Under the pieces are notes generated by a model. That model made no database searches. It was not told where the DNA came from and worked only from the letters and a program-made list of their open reading frames with translations. The translations under genes were made by a program, and so were the position numbers. Below are positions 1-10,911 of a DNA stretch of 64,000 nucleotides, in pieces. Origin of the DNA: Actinomucor elegans (lineage: Eukaryota; Mucoromycota; Mucoromycetes; Mucorales; Mucoraceae); assembly GCA_026027325.1 (NCBI GenBank), contig JAMSLZ010000010.1, positions 1,054,001 to 1,118,000 of the forward strand, written 5' to 3'. The first letter of the stretch is position 1, and the number at the start of each line of letters is the position of its first letter.

Positions 1-2033
1 AGTAATTTAGACGTGCCCGTTGATATGAGTAAATTGCAAGCGATTCAAAGATGATAGTATTTACTGTGTATTTGATTTCTTTTGTTTGAATACAGTGATA
101 TGCCAGATGTTGTTGTTAATAATTGAGCTTTGAAGATATTCCTGTCATAGATCGCCCTTTTTTTTTACCATCTCTGCTAATATTGCTAGTACGACTTGTA
201 AGATCATATCCTAAAAATTCTTCATAAACAATAGTGGAAGGCTGAATCCAGCATGCTTTATTAAAATAACATATTAGTCTCTTGTCCTTACGCCCTGGTA
301 TTGATAGGAGTTATACCAGTTAGATAAGAGAAGAGAAAAAATGACTCACTGCTTCCTAGTAGTTAAATTGTTTAATAACATTATTAATGATAAGTATATA
401 TCATAATTATGATCATATATTCTAATCCACTAGCGTATGAATATAGATGTTTTCTTGGTTTAGTCATCCATTATAACCATCGACAAACAACCTGCGTGTG
501 CCTATAGAAAATCAGTTTATTAATGTGCCCAGTACAAGGATAGCAAATCACTGAAAAGATTAACCTAAACAGACAATCCAATTACATTCTGTCTTTGTAG
601 CTTTTCTCCGGAGAGGAGTAATTGTTTTCTTGAATCAATCCATCGTATTTTAAAAGTATTTTTTCGCTGAAGTAAAAAAAAAAGAGATTGATATAGCAAA
701 ATTATTGGCCAAATGGCAACCCGTATTCCTACCATTAATACTAGCCCAATCCTTGGATATTGATACAGAAACAAACTCTTGTTTGATGTGCCTTCTCTCT
801 TGCTAAAGTTACTTGTGGTTCATATTTTAGTTACTTTCTTCAAAGTTTTATTTCGAATAATATCTTCTAATTGTTTCAATTTAATATCCTTTGCTCGTCT
901 CCCATGATCGAAATGTTAATAGATGTGTTCCAATTTTTGGGTCTCGGACTCGAACTGCTTTTCCCGTCGACATTTCCTCTATAACTTTAATTCATCATTA
1001 CATATGTAGGGACTATCGATAGCAGCTCCTTGCTGGCCGTTCTAATTTGTGATTTTCATTGACCTTATGTGGTTAGTACTGGAACAGAAAATGCCAAAGT
1101 GCTTTTATCCCTTATACCACTATCCAAGCTCTCACTAAAAGTTGTAGTAATACAATGAAATGGATGTGAATGAATATTTTACTTGGAGAAAAAGATTTTA
1201 TATTATCCGTGAGCCTATTCGAGCCAATGGTTTATGTAAATTGATAATATAAAATCCATAATTCCAGATAGTAAGCTAAAAGAAACCCGAAAATTATTTG
1301 TAACTGCCACTTTTTTGAGATCGCTGTTAAACGAGATGATTTTGGGTGTTTCAGAAAAATAGCAAAAGAAAAAAAAAACTAGGTGATATACTATCTTGAA
1401 GGATTTTTTATTGAAAATTCGTGATAGGACAGTACTCACGTTTGATATAATAATATAACAATAAGAAGTATAATGGTAGTCTTATAAATCAAGAATACTG
1501 CTTTTATGTTAGTCTTTATGGGCCATGGAAGGTGTTTACATTGTCCTGTAATAGTTTTTTAGTGGTAGTCATTTAACAGCAATTTTCCAGTTCACTATTA
1601 GATGAATGTGCCATTATTGCTACTGGTAATAATAACTTAAAATATAATGGTTGATTATACAACTTCTTCTGGATATAGATACTCAGAATCTAAATATGGC
1701 CCATAGTCTACTTTAAGTACTCTTTTCTTCAAAACACTGTCATATAGTATGGATCCTAGATCGCTAACTTACAATATGAATACGAGGCCATTGTTGCGCA
1801 ATATAAACGAAAGGCCATCTGCAGAAAGGAGGATTACAGATGAAGATATTTGTATAAGTGAAAAAAGAATCTTCCTTTGGATTATTCAGAATACCGTTAC
1901 TGCGTTCCTGATAAACTAGGGTCTTCTAGACAAGTCTATATAAAAATTGAAAATCATACTAGTCAAAAAGAAAAGCTAATATTGAGATCAATCTTTTATT
2001 TTATTTTATTGCTGCTCTTCGAACATGTGTATG
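1..2033. other. Gene-poor AT-rich intergenic DNA
   Basis: No open frame with convincing codon structure or recognisable motif is visible on either strand. The short open frames here are Phe/Ile/Lys-rich translations of AT-rich DNA. I see no tRNA or repeat structure. Confidence 0.5.
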
Positions 2034-2306
2034 CTATCTATTATAATATGAAAATTTTGCAAGTAGACTAATACCATCACACGCGACTCGAGTTTGATAA
2101 TTTCTCGAGTTCCCAGCTACATCATTGCTTTCAGGCTCAGTAGTCCAACTTTTCTGACTCTCAGCAGTGATTACTATAGCAGCAATTAGACCACCAATGA
2201 ATAAAAGTCCTCCTATCAAGTATGCGGTGTGATTGATTCTTCTAGATGACATTGTATTGACGCTAGGACTAAACGTGTTGCTATTTTTTTTTCCAAAAAT
2301 AAACAC
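2034..2306 (-). CDS. Possible small single-pass membrane protein
   Basis: Unrecognised 90-codon open frame. A second ATG at 2252 gives a shorter 72-residue form that starts MSSRRINHTAY and runs directly into one hydrophobic helix (AYLIGGLLFIGGLIAAIVIT), followed by a polar tail. That layout fits a small tail-out membrane protein, and the helix is more regular than typical AT-rich noise. Nothing nearby supports expression, and a 26-nt poly(A) run lies just upstream on the plus strand. The C-terminal end could be altered by an unrecognised intron. It may be a chance frame. Confidence 0.3.
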   Translation of the reverse strand: MFIFGKKNSNTFSPSVNTMSSRRINHTAYLIGGLLFIGGLIAAIVITAESQKSWTTEPESNDVAGNSRNYQTRVACDGISLLAKFSYYNR

Positions 2307-2928
2307 AGTAAGCCTTTAAATACACTTTCTTTTGAAAAAAAAAAAAAAAAAAAAAAAAAACTTCTATTTATGACAATGGGAAATGATCAAATCCATTATA
2401 ACTTTCCTGGCAACAATGTAATTTTTATTACCACTATCAACAACACTCTCATTTGAATCTATTAGAACATTATTGGGAATATAATTGCAAATGAAACAAT
2501 TAACTATGGTTTTATACGTCTTTATTTGTTAGTGCAGTATCAATTAACAGCAGCCTGAGGTATTTTTATTGGATTTAGCCACAACGGCGTGCCTTGTTGT
2601 ATCCCGTACAAAAGACGAAGAATATACTATAAATTAAACAGAATAAAAAATAGACAATTAAATGGAAGACCAGCTATCTTAATATTAAAAGCTATTTTAA
2701 TTTTTATTTGCAATTCAAAAGTGGGTCTTATTTATATACATTTCATCAGAGCTTAATAGCATACCATCCAATCTATCAGCAAGAATAATGGCTTTAATGA
2801 ATAAATGTATGATGATAATAAATATCTATATTTTAATTCACCGAATCCAATCAGAGATGATGTGTCACGTGATATAAGTATTAAAAAATATAACTTAATT
2901 TATTTTTATAAGTTTTCGAATATCAAAA
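2307..2928. other. Intergenic, no gene seen
   Basis: Apart from the A tract, this stretch contains only low-complexity AT-rich DNA leading into the tRNA gene. No coding frame is supported. Confidence 0.5.
2335..2360. repeat. Homopolymer A tract (26 nt)
   Basis: Uninterrupted run of A on the plus strand. Similar 23-26 nt A runs occur at 21515-21539, 36457-36482 and 55623-55645. No target-site duplication is evident here, so it is a microsatellite or an old retroposition scar. Confidence 0.9.
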
Positions 2929-3011
2929 CCGGCTTTAGCTCAGTTGGTAGAGCGGAAGACTGTAGTGAATAAGCTATCTTTAGGTCACCTGTTCGAATCA
3001 GGTAAGCCGGA
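2929..3011 (+). tRNA. tRNA-Tyr (anticodon GTA) with a 10-nt intron
   Basis: A full cloverleaf can be drawn: acceptor stem CCGGCTT/AAGCCGG (7 perfect pairs), D arm GCTC-AGTTGGTA-GAGC, anticodon stem GAAGA/TCTTT (one G-T pair), 5-nt variable region AGGTC, and T arm ACCTG-TTCGAAT-CAGGT. The discriminator base is A. The anticodon GTA is at 2962-2964, and the intron at 2966-2975 begins one base 3' of it, the canonical site for nuclear tRNA introns. The C1:G72 pair is the usual eukaryotic tRNA-Tyr identity element. A and B boxes are intact and a T run from 3012 serves as the Pol III terminator. Mature length is 73 nt before CCA. Likely functional. Confidence 0.95.
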
Positions 3012-3020
3012 TTTTTTTTA
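3012..3020 (+). terminator. Pol III T-run terminator of tRNA-Tyr
   Basis: A run of nine T directly after the tRNA discriminator base, as expected for RNA polymerase III termination. Confidence 0.8.
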
Positions 3021-5270
3021 CATTTCTTTGCGAATTATGGTGTTTGTAGCATTGTCGTGTGCAGAGCTATATATTTTTAAAGTTGATTGAAATAAGTTTA
3101 TACAAAATATTATATATGGGATAAAAAGATGCCTTTTATTGTTTTCCATTTCATTTGATATTTATAATTGATTGAAGGTAACACACACGTCTGTGTGTAC
3201 CTGACAGCATTACATATTATATTTTTGATCTGAGATATAGCTTCCAGTAGGTATATGATGATCCAATGTATAATATAGTCTATAACGTTGTCATATGCAC
3301 ACGGTCTTTATGTGTAACCTTTTTAATTAGTATAAATATCAATTGTATCTTAGAATAATAAAGAGTATCTTTTGTACACATTTATTGGAACCAACTATAA
3401 AACTTATATCTCGGCACACGACAACGTGTAATAAATAGAGGAAAAAATCGATATCAGATAATGTTATTTTTATTGAACAATTGACTGTTTTAATTGAGAT
3501 GTATAATGAATTTTTCGATATAGTTTTTATTAGGATAATCATGATAGATGTTTTTTATATTTTTCAAAAGATAGAATCCTTTGCTTTGCGCTATACTACT
3601 ACAGTGCGAAAATTATAAGCCTAAATTCTTATAAGGTCCGTTTTTATTTTGCTGGCTACATTTTTCGAAGTGCAACATTTTATATAATAAAGCTTTGATA
3701 CAGTATTGATTTAGCATGGTAAAAGTTCAGATGCTGATAAGCGCATTTTCCATTCCTTACATGGCCAGATTGCAGGATTTTATTGTATAAGTTTGGTTAC
3801 TTGATTCATCTAGGTGATTACACATAAGAATATATAATAGCTATGTATTCATATAGCTTTCTTGATTAATGTCTTCCTTTTTGTTGCTTTCTATAAAACC
3901 AATAATAACTCTAGTATGTAACATAGAAAAAAATAAATAAAACATAAGTAAAATTGTGTAGTGATCTCTATAGTGGATTTATGTCAATTTTAAAAGACAT
4001 TATTTAGAACCTCAAAAAAAAAAAGAATATATATGTTAAATGTTCATGCAGAGATGAATGTTCATGCAGAGATGAATGTTTGTGATAGAGGAAGAAAGAT
4101 AAAGAGCCTTTCAGCTATAATGTGCAGAACTGGACTAAAAGAGAGTGAAAGAGATAGCTGATTTGAACCTGTTCTAAAAATCTGCAGTAAAGTAATATGT
4201 TGAATATTAAATGAATACATAAAGAATCATCACGTACAGATAAAGAGGACTTATATGTGTACCCAAAAAAAAAGAGCCAAACTTGAACTAGTGTTACAAA
4301 GGTCTTAACTGTTAGGTATACCTGTCTGGTATAATAATTGGCAGTTCCGAAGCGCATTCCTCTGAATCACCTCTATATAATGGATCAATAATCTCTCAAT
4401 TGATCTTGGTCAAAATCTCATTTGGTAAATATTCCTTGCTCTAAGTAAGCCACTGCACTTATTAGATCTTGTTTGGCTACAACTCAAAATATATATTAAC
4501 CTATTCGTAATTAGCTGTGAATTACATACTTCACATTAATTTAATCTACCGATCAACAAATTATTAGATCGATCTCGACCCAATGTAGCATCGGATTAGT
4601 ACCCTATGCACTGAATGAACTGTTACATCTGCCAGATACACAGATCAATTCTAATGCTTTCGTTTCTCTAAATGCCATTATTAGACATAATATTATTATT
4701 TCCTTTTACGAGATCGAAAATCCTATATTTCCTCAATTTAGTGATTCAAAGGTATGTTTCCTTAGGAATAATCAGTAAGTAAGAAACCATTAAATCAAGG
4801 ACATAATTAAAAATATATATCAATCAATCAATCAAAAAACAAATGCATTGCTTTCAAGGCAAGCGATAGTAGCTGATTTTGGCTATTTGTAGGGCTTGCT
4901 ATACTGATCTGTTTATATTACAGATCTGTTCCAAAACTGCCCTAGTCGAACCGTCGAAAAAGACGTTGATTTGCTTTCTACCAGTAAGTATACTATGTCA
5001 TCAATAATTGACATGTAAGCGTCTTTCTGTAGAGCAGTGGATTCCATGATTAATCATGAATATCGTATCGTGTGTAATCAATAGCATTTACAATGCAAAT
5101 AGTGTAATACAATGATAATGCGAAATACACGTGTTGCGGAAAGCTAGTTCATGCGATGGACGTTTTGCTGCGTTATGAAGATCATTGTTTATTGTCGAGA
5201 GAATAATGATAAAATGAGGAAAGCGCATCGATCTTTATTGATATGACTATAATAACATGCTCTTTTTTTT
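3021..5270. other. Gene-poor intergenic DNA with repeat traces
   Basis: No supported gene. It contains a short direct repeat around 4045-4080 (the phrase gttcatgcagagatgaat occurs twice in a row) and one copy of the dispersed repeat described at 4581-4630. Open frames here are rich in Phe, Ile and Lys and show no domain. Confidence 0.5.
4581..4630 (+). repeat. Dispersed ~50-bp repeat, copy 1
   Basis: Degenerate copy carrying the two hallmarks of the family: AATGTAGCATC near the start and CTGAATGAACTGTTACATCT at the end. The same arrangement recurs in many gene-free parts of this window. Confidence 0.55.
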
Positions 5271-6149
5271 TTAAAATTCCTTCTTCTTTTCATCGTAACT
5301 TAAACCACCAGGCCCAGTACTGACCAATAACAAGAAACCACCTACAGTACTTAATGATTGGAAGAAATCATATCTCAAGAAATCGCGCTTATAATAGCTA
5401 TGTTGAACAGACCAAAAGTTATTGACAAACACGTTCAAAACAGACAAGAAGAGAACGAGAAACATAGCAGACCACTTAGCCTTGAAACCGACAGCAACCA
5501 TGATACAGGCAGCCAAACCGATAAGAGAAACAGCAATACGCATAAAAGACCAATCACCATGGAAAGCAGATCCAATAAACAAGAAGATCAAGAGGATACG
5601 GCCGGCTAATTGAAGATACATGCGGCGATTGGTCTCTGACATTTGAGGAAGTGCAGCAAACATTTGCTTACGCTTAATCATGGTTTCAGAAAGAACCATC
5701 ATCAAACCTCCCATCACGGACAAGTTGCGCAAAAAGAAGGACATGTCGAAAATCAAACCATAACCAAAGGCTTGAGCAACAATAACACCCATAAGACCAT
5801 ACACAGCGTAAGCTTGGTGCTTCTTTGCTACAACCAAAAAGGAAGACGCCAACATAGTCTATTGACGATGGTTATTCTTCTTATTTACCACAGCACTACA
5901 GTAACTTACCAAGACGTTCAAACCAAGAAAAATATGGCTTAAACCAGAAGGAAAACCTCTGCTTTGTTCCATAAATGTAAGTTGATCTCTCCATTGCATA
6001 ACAATACGTAAAGAATCTTCGAGGAAAGTAGCTACAATAAGGAATCTCGACATGGCGGGAATATATGGCTTCAAAGGTTGACCCACTTTATCGAGAATAT
6101 CCTCAGCCTTTGTACTAAAGGCTTCCATTTGTTCTTTTACACTAGCCAT
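5271..6149 (-). CDS. ERV29: SURF4/Erv29-family ER cargo receptor
   Basis: Multi-pass membrane protein of the SURF4/Erv29 family, which cycles between ER and Golgi and packs soluble cargo into COPII vesicles. Two exons, 6149-5910 and 5858-5271, flank a 51-nt GTAAGT...TAG intron and give 275 aa, close to the usual family length (about 270-310). The N-terminal half has the family-like segment DSLRIVMQWRDQ (residues ~45-56). Several hydrophobic helices follow. The C-terminus ends in KKEF, which fits a KKxx dilysine ER-retrieval signal. Same strand as the downstream epimerase and HSP78 genes, about 0.2 kb from the epimerase stop. Identification is firm at family level; ERV29 as symbol is by homology reasoning. 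Confidence 0.9.
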
Positions 6150-6355
6150 ACTAAACCTTTGTTTTAGGTATATAAAGAAAGAAAAAAAAGGAAATGAAAA
6201 AGAGTTACAAAGCCTAGTTGATTATAAACGGCAGAATGATGCACAGAAACGCTCCTTTTATTCTTGTCTCGGTCGCTATTTGAATTATGACCAATAAAAA
6301 ATTACCACACCAGAGCTGTAATAATAGACGTTTAAAAGCTTGTGATATCTCTTTA

Positions 6356-7492
6356 TTAAATGACGCTTAAGGTTTGACCAGCAGTCCATGTTTGACCACC
6401 AGCCAAGGCAACCCAATCTGCAACACTACCAGCCTCAACACAGATCATGTTTTTATACTCCTCGTCTCCAAAGTCACCCATACTTTTAGCTTTCTCGATC
6501 CAAGGGTTCCAAACAACTACTTCAAATATTAATATGAGCAAGTTAATGTTATAGTGGGTTTACTTGCCTGTATCCTTCAAGTTAGATTTGTCAATTTGGA
6601 TAGAGCTACCATCACCAACTTCAAGAAGGATCTTATCTTGCACTTTCTTATATACTCTATCTACTTCACTACCAATTGTCACCTTTTCTTTGCTTTCGGT
6701 CAACTTGGCACCTCCATCTACCTTGTCGATATACTCGCAATCAGTTAAACCTGCAACTTGGGACTTGGTAACATCCTATTTACGAACAGTTAGCCCATAA
6801 TTATTGACATCTAGATTAGTTACTTACAGGAACACTGAAATATGTATGAAGAAGTGTATTGAATTCAAAAGTATCATCACCTTCATTTTTCAAGTTGATA
6901 AAGGTTTTTAATGATTTTTCAGTCAAAGTGACAGTGTAAGTTAAACGGAAAGAGTGAGGCCATGCACTACGTGCTTCTTGAGGAATTTGAGTATCCTTTA
7001 AACCGAAACGAACAGATACTTGATCATTATCGTTAACAATACCCAGGTATTCCCAATAGTTATTACGCGCAAAACCTATACAGAGTGAGTAAACATAACA
7101 CGCACTTGAATTTAACTTACCGTGCTGAGGGAGTGCAATCTTTTCTTTGGTACCAAAAATGGGAAAGCAGATTGGGATACCTCCACGAATGGCTTTGCTT
7201 CCGTCACGTTTAGCTTGCTTACTATATCATTAGCTAATATAAGTGGCTGTACTATATAATTTTTCACACATAGAAGAACACGGCATGGTAGTGCGTATAT
7301 TTTTACCTGACAAAGATGCGTTCTACACCGTCAACAACCCAGCCTGTAACAGTAGCACCTAGAAACAACCAACAAAAGTAAGTTTTGACGCGTCTTTCCT
7401 TGTAATAAACATTTACCGAAAAGTGCAACTTGTGCTTTTGAACCAGAAGGATGTTCAAGGTAAATAGTTTTGTTAGATTCCTGAGCAGGCAT
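6356..7492 (-). CDS. Glucose-6-phosphate 1-epimerase (aldose-1-epimerase family)
   Basis: Predicted hexose-6-phosphate mutarotase, which interconverts alpha and beta glucose-6-phosphate in the cytosol. Six exons (7492-7417, 7358-7307, 7221-7121, 7075-6828, 6775-6568, 6519-6356) join in frame to 282 aa. Seen: GGIPICFPIFG early on, then LPQHGFARNNYWE with the likely catalytic His, and ICVEAG near the C-terminus with the likely catalytic Glu, as in yeast YMR099C-type enzymes. The last intron has a GC donor (GCAAGT). I chose the start at MPAQESNK; an upstream in-frame ATG would add a Phe/Leu-rich extension translated from a poly(A) run, which is unlikely for this cytosolic family. The HSP78 stop lies 144 bp upstream. 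Confidence 0.88.
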
Positions 7493-7636
7493 AATAATAG
7501 TGTAATAAAAAAGAAAAAAAAAAAAAAGAGAAACTAAAACTAAACCTTTGCCAAATTTCAATGCAAATCACCACTGAGCGGAAAATTATTTGTCCCATTA
7601 CCATTAAGTAAAAGTTTCACGTTTATCATTTATTAG

Positions 7637-10600
7637 TTACAAGTCATCTTTCTTATATTCATCAGCAGCTTCCTCGTCACCCACTGGTGCCATATGGGCA
7701 TCCAATAGATTCTGCTCTTCTGTTGCAGCACTTCCAGGCGCATGGTTACGATGAATCGATAGCTCCGTTTCTCCATTGGATAACGTTTCTACCGTCACTT
7801 TAGCTGTTTCTCCTGTACGAATACCGCCATCAATCAAAAGACGGGCCAAGGGATTCAACAGTTTCTTTTGAATCAATCGGTTCAAAGGACGAGCACCGTA
7901 AGCTGGATCATAGCCGCGTTCACCTAACCAGTCGCGAGCCTTGGTATCAACATCAATCTTGATGCGACGATCGGCAGTACGTTCTTCTACTTCCTTGATA
8001 CGCACATCGACAATATCGCGCAAAGCTTTCTTTGATAGACGATTAAAGATAACCATTTCATCAATACGATTAACGAACTCAGGTGCAAAAGAATGACGCA
8101 CAGCTTCCATAACGCTCTGCTTGGCACTTGAGCTTACTTCACCATCCTGGTTCACATCGTGAACTAGAGCTTCAGCACCCAAGTTCGATGTCATAATAAT
8201 GATAGTATTGCGGAAATCAATCTTGCGACCTTTAGTATCTGTTAAAACACCATCATCCAATACCTGCAGCAGGATATTGGATACATCACGATGCGCCTTT
8301 TCCATTTCATCCAATAGCACCACGGCATAAGGTCTACGACGCACAGCTTCTGTCAATTCACCACCTTCCTCATGACCGACATAGCCTGGAGGAGAACCAA
8401 TCAATCGACTGACGCTGAACTTTTCCATGTACTCCGACATATCAACGCGTACGATGGCATTTTCTGTATCAAACAAGAACTTGGCAATGGTCTTGCACAG
8501 TTCAGTTTTACCAACACCAGTAGGGCCCAAGAATAAAAAGGATGCAATAGGTTTGGATGGATTTTGCAAACCAGCTCTACTTAAACGTACTGCTTCAGCA
8601 ACTGAATTGATGGCTTCATCTTGGCCCACTACGCGCTCAGATAGCATCTCTTCCATATGCAATAGCTTTTCACGCTCACCTTTAAGCAGGTTGCGTACTG
8701 GGATACCTGTCATATGAGAAACTACGCGAGCAATATCATTGGACGTTACACGCTCATGGACTAAAGACTCTGGGTTTTCCTCATCAGTTACAGTACTGTC
8801 CGTAGGCAATTGCTTTTCTAGGTTAGGAATCACACCATAGCGCAGTTCGGAAGCCCGTTGGAAGTTTCCACCTCGTTGAGCTACCTCCAATTCAACGCGT
8901 GCCTTCTCCAAGTCTTCTTTGATACGCTTTATTTCTTCCAGCTTTTGACGCTCTGTGTTCCAAATAGCAGAAAGACGTTCACTTTCTTTTTGCTTGGCTT
9001 CCAAGTCCTGCTTGAGCTTGTCTCGACGTTCGACCGACATGACATCGGTTTCTTTACGCAAAGACTCAAGTTCAATTTGAATTGTCATAATTTGACGATC
9101 GAGATTTTCAAGTGCTTCAGGCTTGCTCTCTTGCTGAAGACGAAGTTTGGAGCATGCTTCGTCGATCAAGTCAATGGCCTTGTCAGGTAAGAAGCGATCT
9201 GTAATATATCGATGCGAATGGATAGCAGCAGCAACTATAGCGGCATCTGAAATGCGGACACCGTGATGTACTTCGTAACGTTCTTTGAGTCCGCGTAGAA
9301 TAGAGATGGTATCTTGGACTGTGGGTTCCTCAACCATCACTTGTTGGAAACGTCTAGCCAAAGCAGGGTCTTGCATGATATATTTACGGTACTCGTCTAT
9401 GGTTGTAGCGCCAACACATCGCAATTGACCTCTAGCCAAGGCAGGCTATTTTCATTAATTAGTACTTGGAATTTATTATATTCAAACCACCTTACCTTTA
9501 GCAAATTGCTAGCATCCATAGCACCTTCAGACTTGCCTAAGCCAAGCAAAGTATGGATTTCATCAACAAAAAGGATGATCTTGCCTTCAGATTCCGAAAC
9601 TTCCTTTAAAACACCTTTAAGACGATCCTCAAACTCACCACTGAACTAAATATGAGTATAAAACTATCTCAGGAGGATATCAAACTGGTTTACCGATATT
9701 TAGCACCTGCTACAAGAGCCTATACATCCATGATTAAATACATGTTACTAAACATACAAGCAATGTTAACTTACACCCAAATCCAAGGCAACGACGCGCT
9801 TTCCTTGAATAGATTCTGGTACTTCATTTGCTACAACACGTTGAGCAAGTCCCTGTAAATAAAGTGAGTGGTTTATCGGTGCATTTTTTTCGTAATAGAT
9901 CTTACTTCAGCAATCGCAGTTTTTCCAACACTGGATATAACAAGGGTTAGTAATGGTATTAATTTGGCGGTTTTACTTTCTTACCCTGCTTCACCAATCA
10001 ATACTGGGTTATTCTTGGTACGACGAGCCAAACTAATCATTATGTGTCATTTCACCTATCAAATAATGTCTACTGGAGATACTTACACTAGATACATCAA
10101 ATAGTTAGTCTAATTCCTAGGGAGATTATTGTGGATTCAATACCTTCAAGAGTTCTTCTTATTTCTTCGTCTCGACCAATGACAGGATCTATACGTTATA
10201 TTATGTCAAAGCAGGTTTGCATGAGTCAGAACAAAAAAGTCCGATATCGAAGTCTCCAGAACATTACCTAGCTTTCCCTTCTCTGCCATTGCTGTAAGGT
10301 CAATACCCTTGGTATCAGATTAGTTAGCTGAAGGTACACAAACTGACTATTGTATACTTACGAACTGTTCCAATGGTTTTTGCTGTTCTTGTTCTTGGTT
10401 AGGATTCATTCTAAACCCTTGCCCACCTTGCCCCGGTGTACCTCCTATGCAATAAAGCGTTAATTTGCATTGAAAAAAAAGAGACGAACTCCTCAAAATT
10501 TACCATTGTAAAACCGTTTGGATCCATGATATAAAGCTACCCATTTTCCAGGTTGCTGTCTCTTAATAGCTGCAGAAGCTAAAAGTGCAATATGAGCATG

Positions 10601-10708
10601 GTTTTTGACAAGGCGCATATTGTTGGTTGCGGCAATTTGACGTTCAACCAACGTTCCAAATTGGCGTTTAGGCGTACTGTTAAGAGTTCTTTGGGCTATT
10701 CTCAACAT
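7637..10708 (-). CDS. HSP78: Mitochondrial ClpB-type disaggregase HSP78
   Basis: AAA+ chaperone that unfolds aggregated proteins in the mitochondrial matrix with mtHsp70. Eleven exons give 834 aa: 10708-10504, 10444-10362, 10307-10268, 10188-10144, 10087 (1 nt), 10032-9985, 9930-9906, 9852-9775, 9719-9694, 9640-9496, 9445-7637. An Arg/Ser-rich mitochondrial presequence ([18 protein letters not shown]) comes first. The ClpB N-domain is absent, as is usual for Hsp78. NBD1 has Walker A GEAGVGKT (~138-145) and Walker B ILFVDE; a coiled-coil middle domain follows; NBD2 has GPTGVGKT (~539-546) and [11 protein letters not shown]. The frame closes only with a one-nucleotide exon at 10087 that completes a Val codon in [14 protein letters not shown]. 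Divergent from GUF1 across 203 bp. Confidence 0.93.
10087..10087 (-). other. Single-nucleotide exon of HSP78
   Basis: On the minus strand this T sits between an acceptor TATCTAG (ending at 10088) and a perfect donor GTAAGT (10086-10081). The flanking introns would be 56 and 54 nt, the normal size here, and the first contains a branch-like GACTAAC. Exon 4 ends with G and exon 6 begins with T, so G+T+T makes the Val codon. Splicing 10144 directly to 10032 would shift the frame, and other AG sites lead to stops. Confidence 0.75.
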
Positions 10709-10911
10709 AGTAGTATTTTTTTCTTTTTTTTTTTTTTTTTTTTGCAAAAAGAAAAAAAAGGAAGCAAAGTGGTAGTAAATGTTCGCGAATTTATCCTCGG
10801 TGCTTGAAACCCATACCTAACAAGGAAGTCACTTCAGGAAACCCTTTTTTTTGGCAGAAAAAAAGAGTGGAGGGGGTCCCTCTTTTGACAGCCCTTTTAA
10901 TTATTCCCTCT
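10709..10911. promoter_or_regulatory. Shared divergent promoter of HSP78 and GUF1
   Basis: 203 bp separate two divergent start codons, so upstream regulatory sequence must be shared or overlapping. A long T run (about 10712-10742) lies on the HSP78 side and would be A-rich 5' leader in its transcript. No clear TATA box is seen. Both products act in mitochondria. Confidence 0.6.

Noticed and set aside
7493..7561. Upstream in-frame extension of the epimerase (Phe/Leu-rich)
   Set aside because: It is translated from a poly(A)/GA-rich leader and would give a false signal peptide to a cytosolic enzyme family.
8427..9858. Plus-strand frames opposite HSP78
   Set aside because: Antisense shadows of the AAA+ coding region; no domain or independent splice logic.
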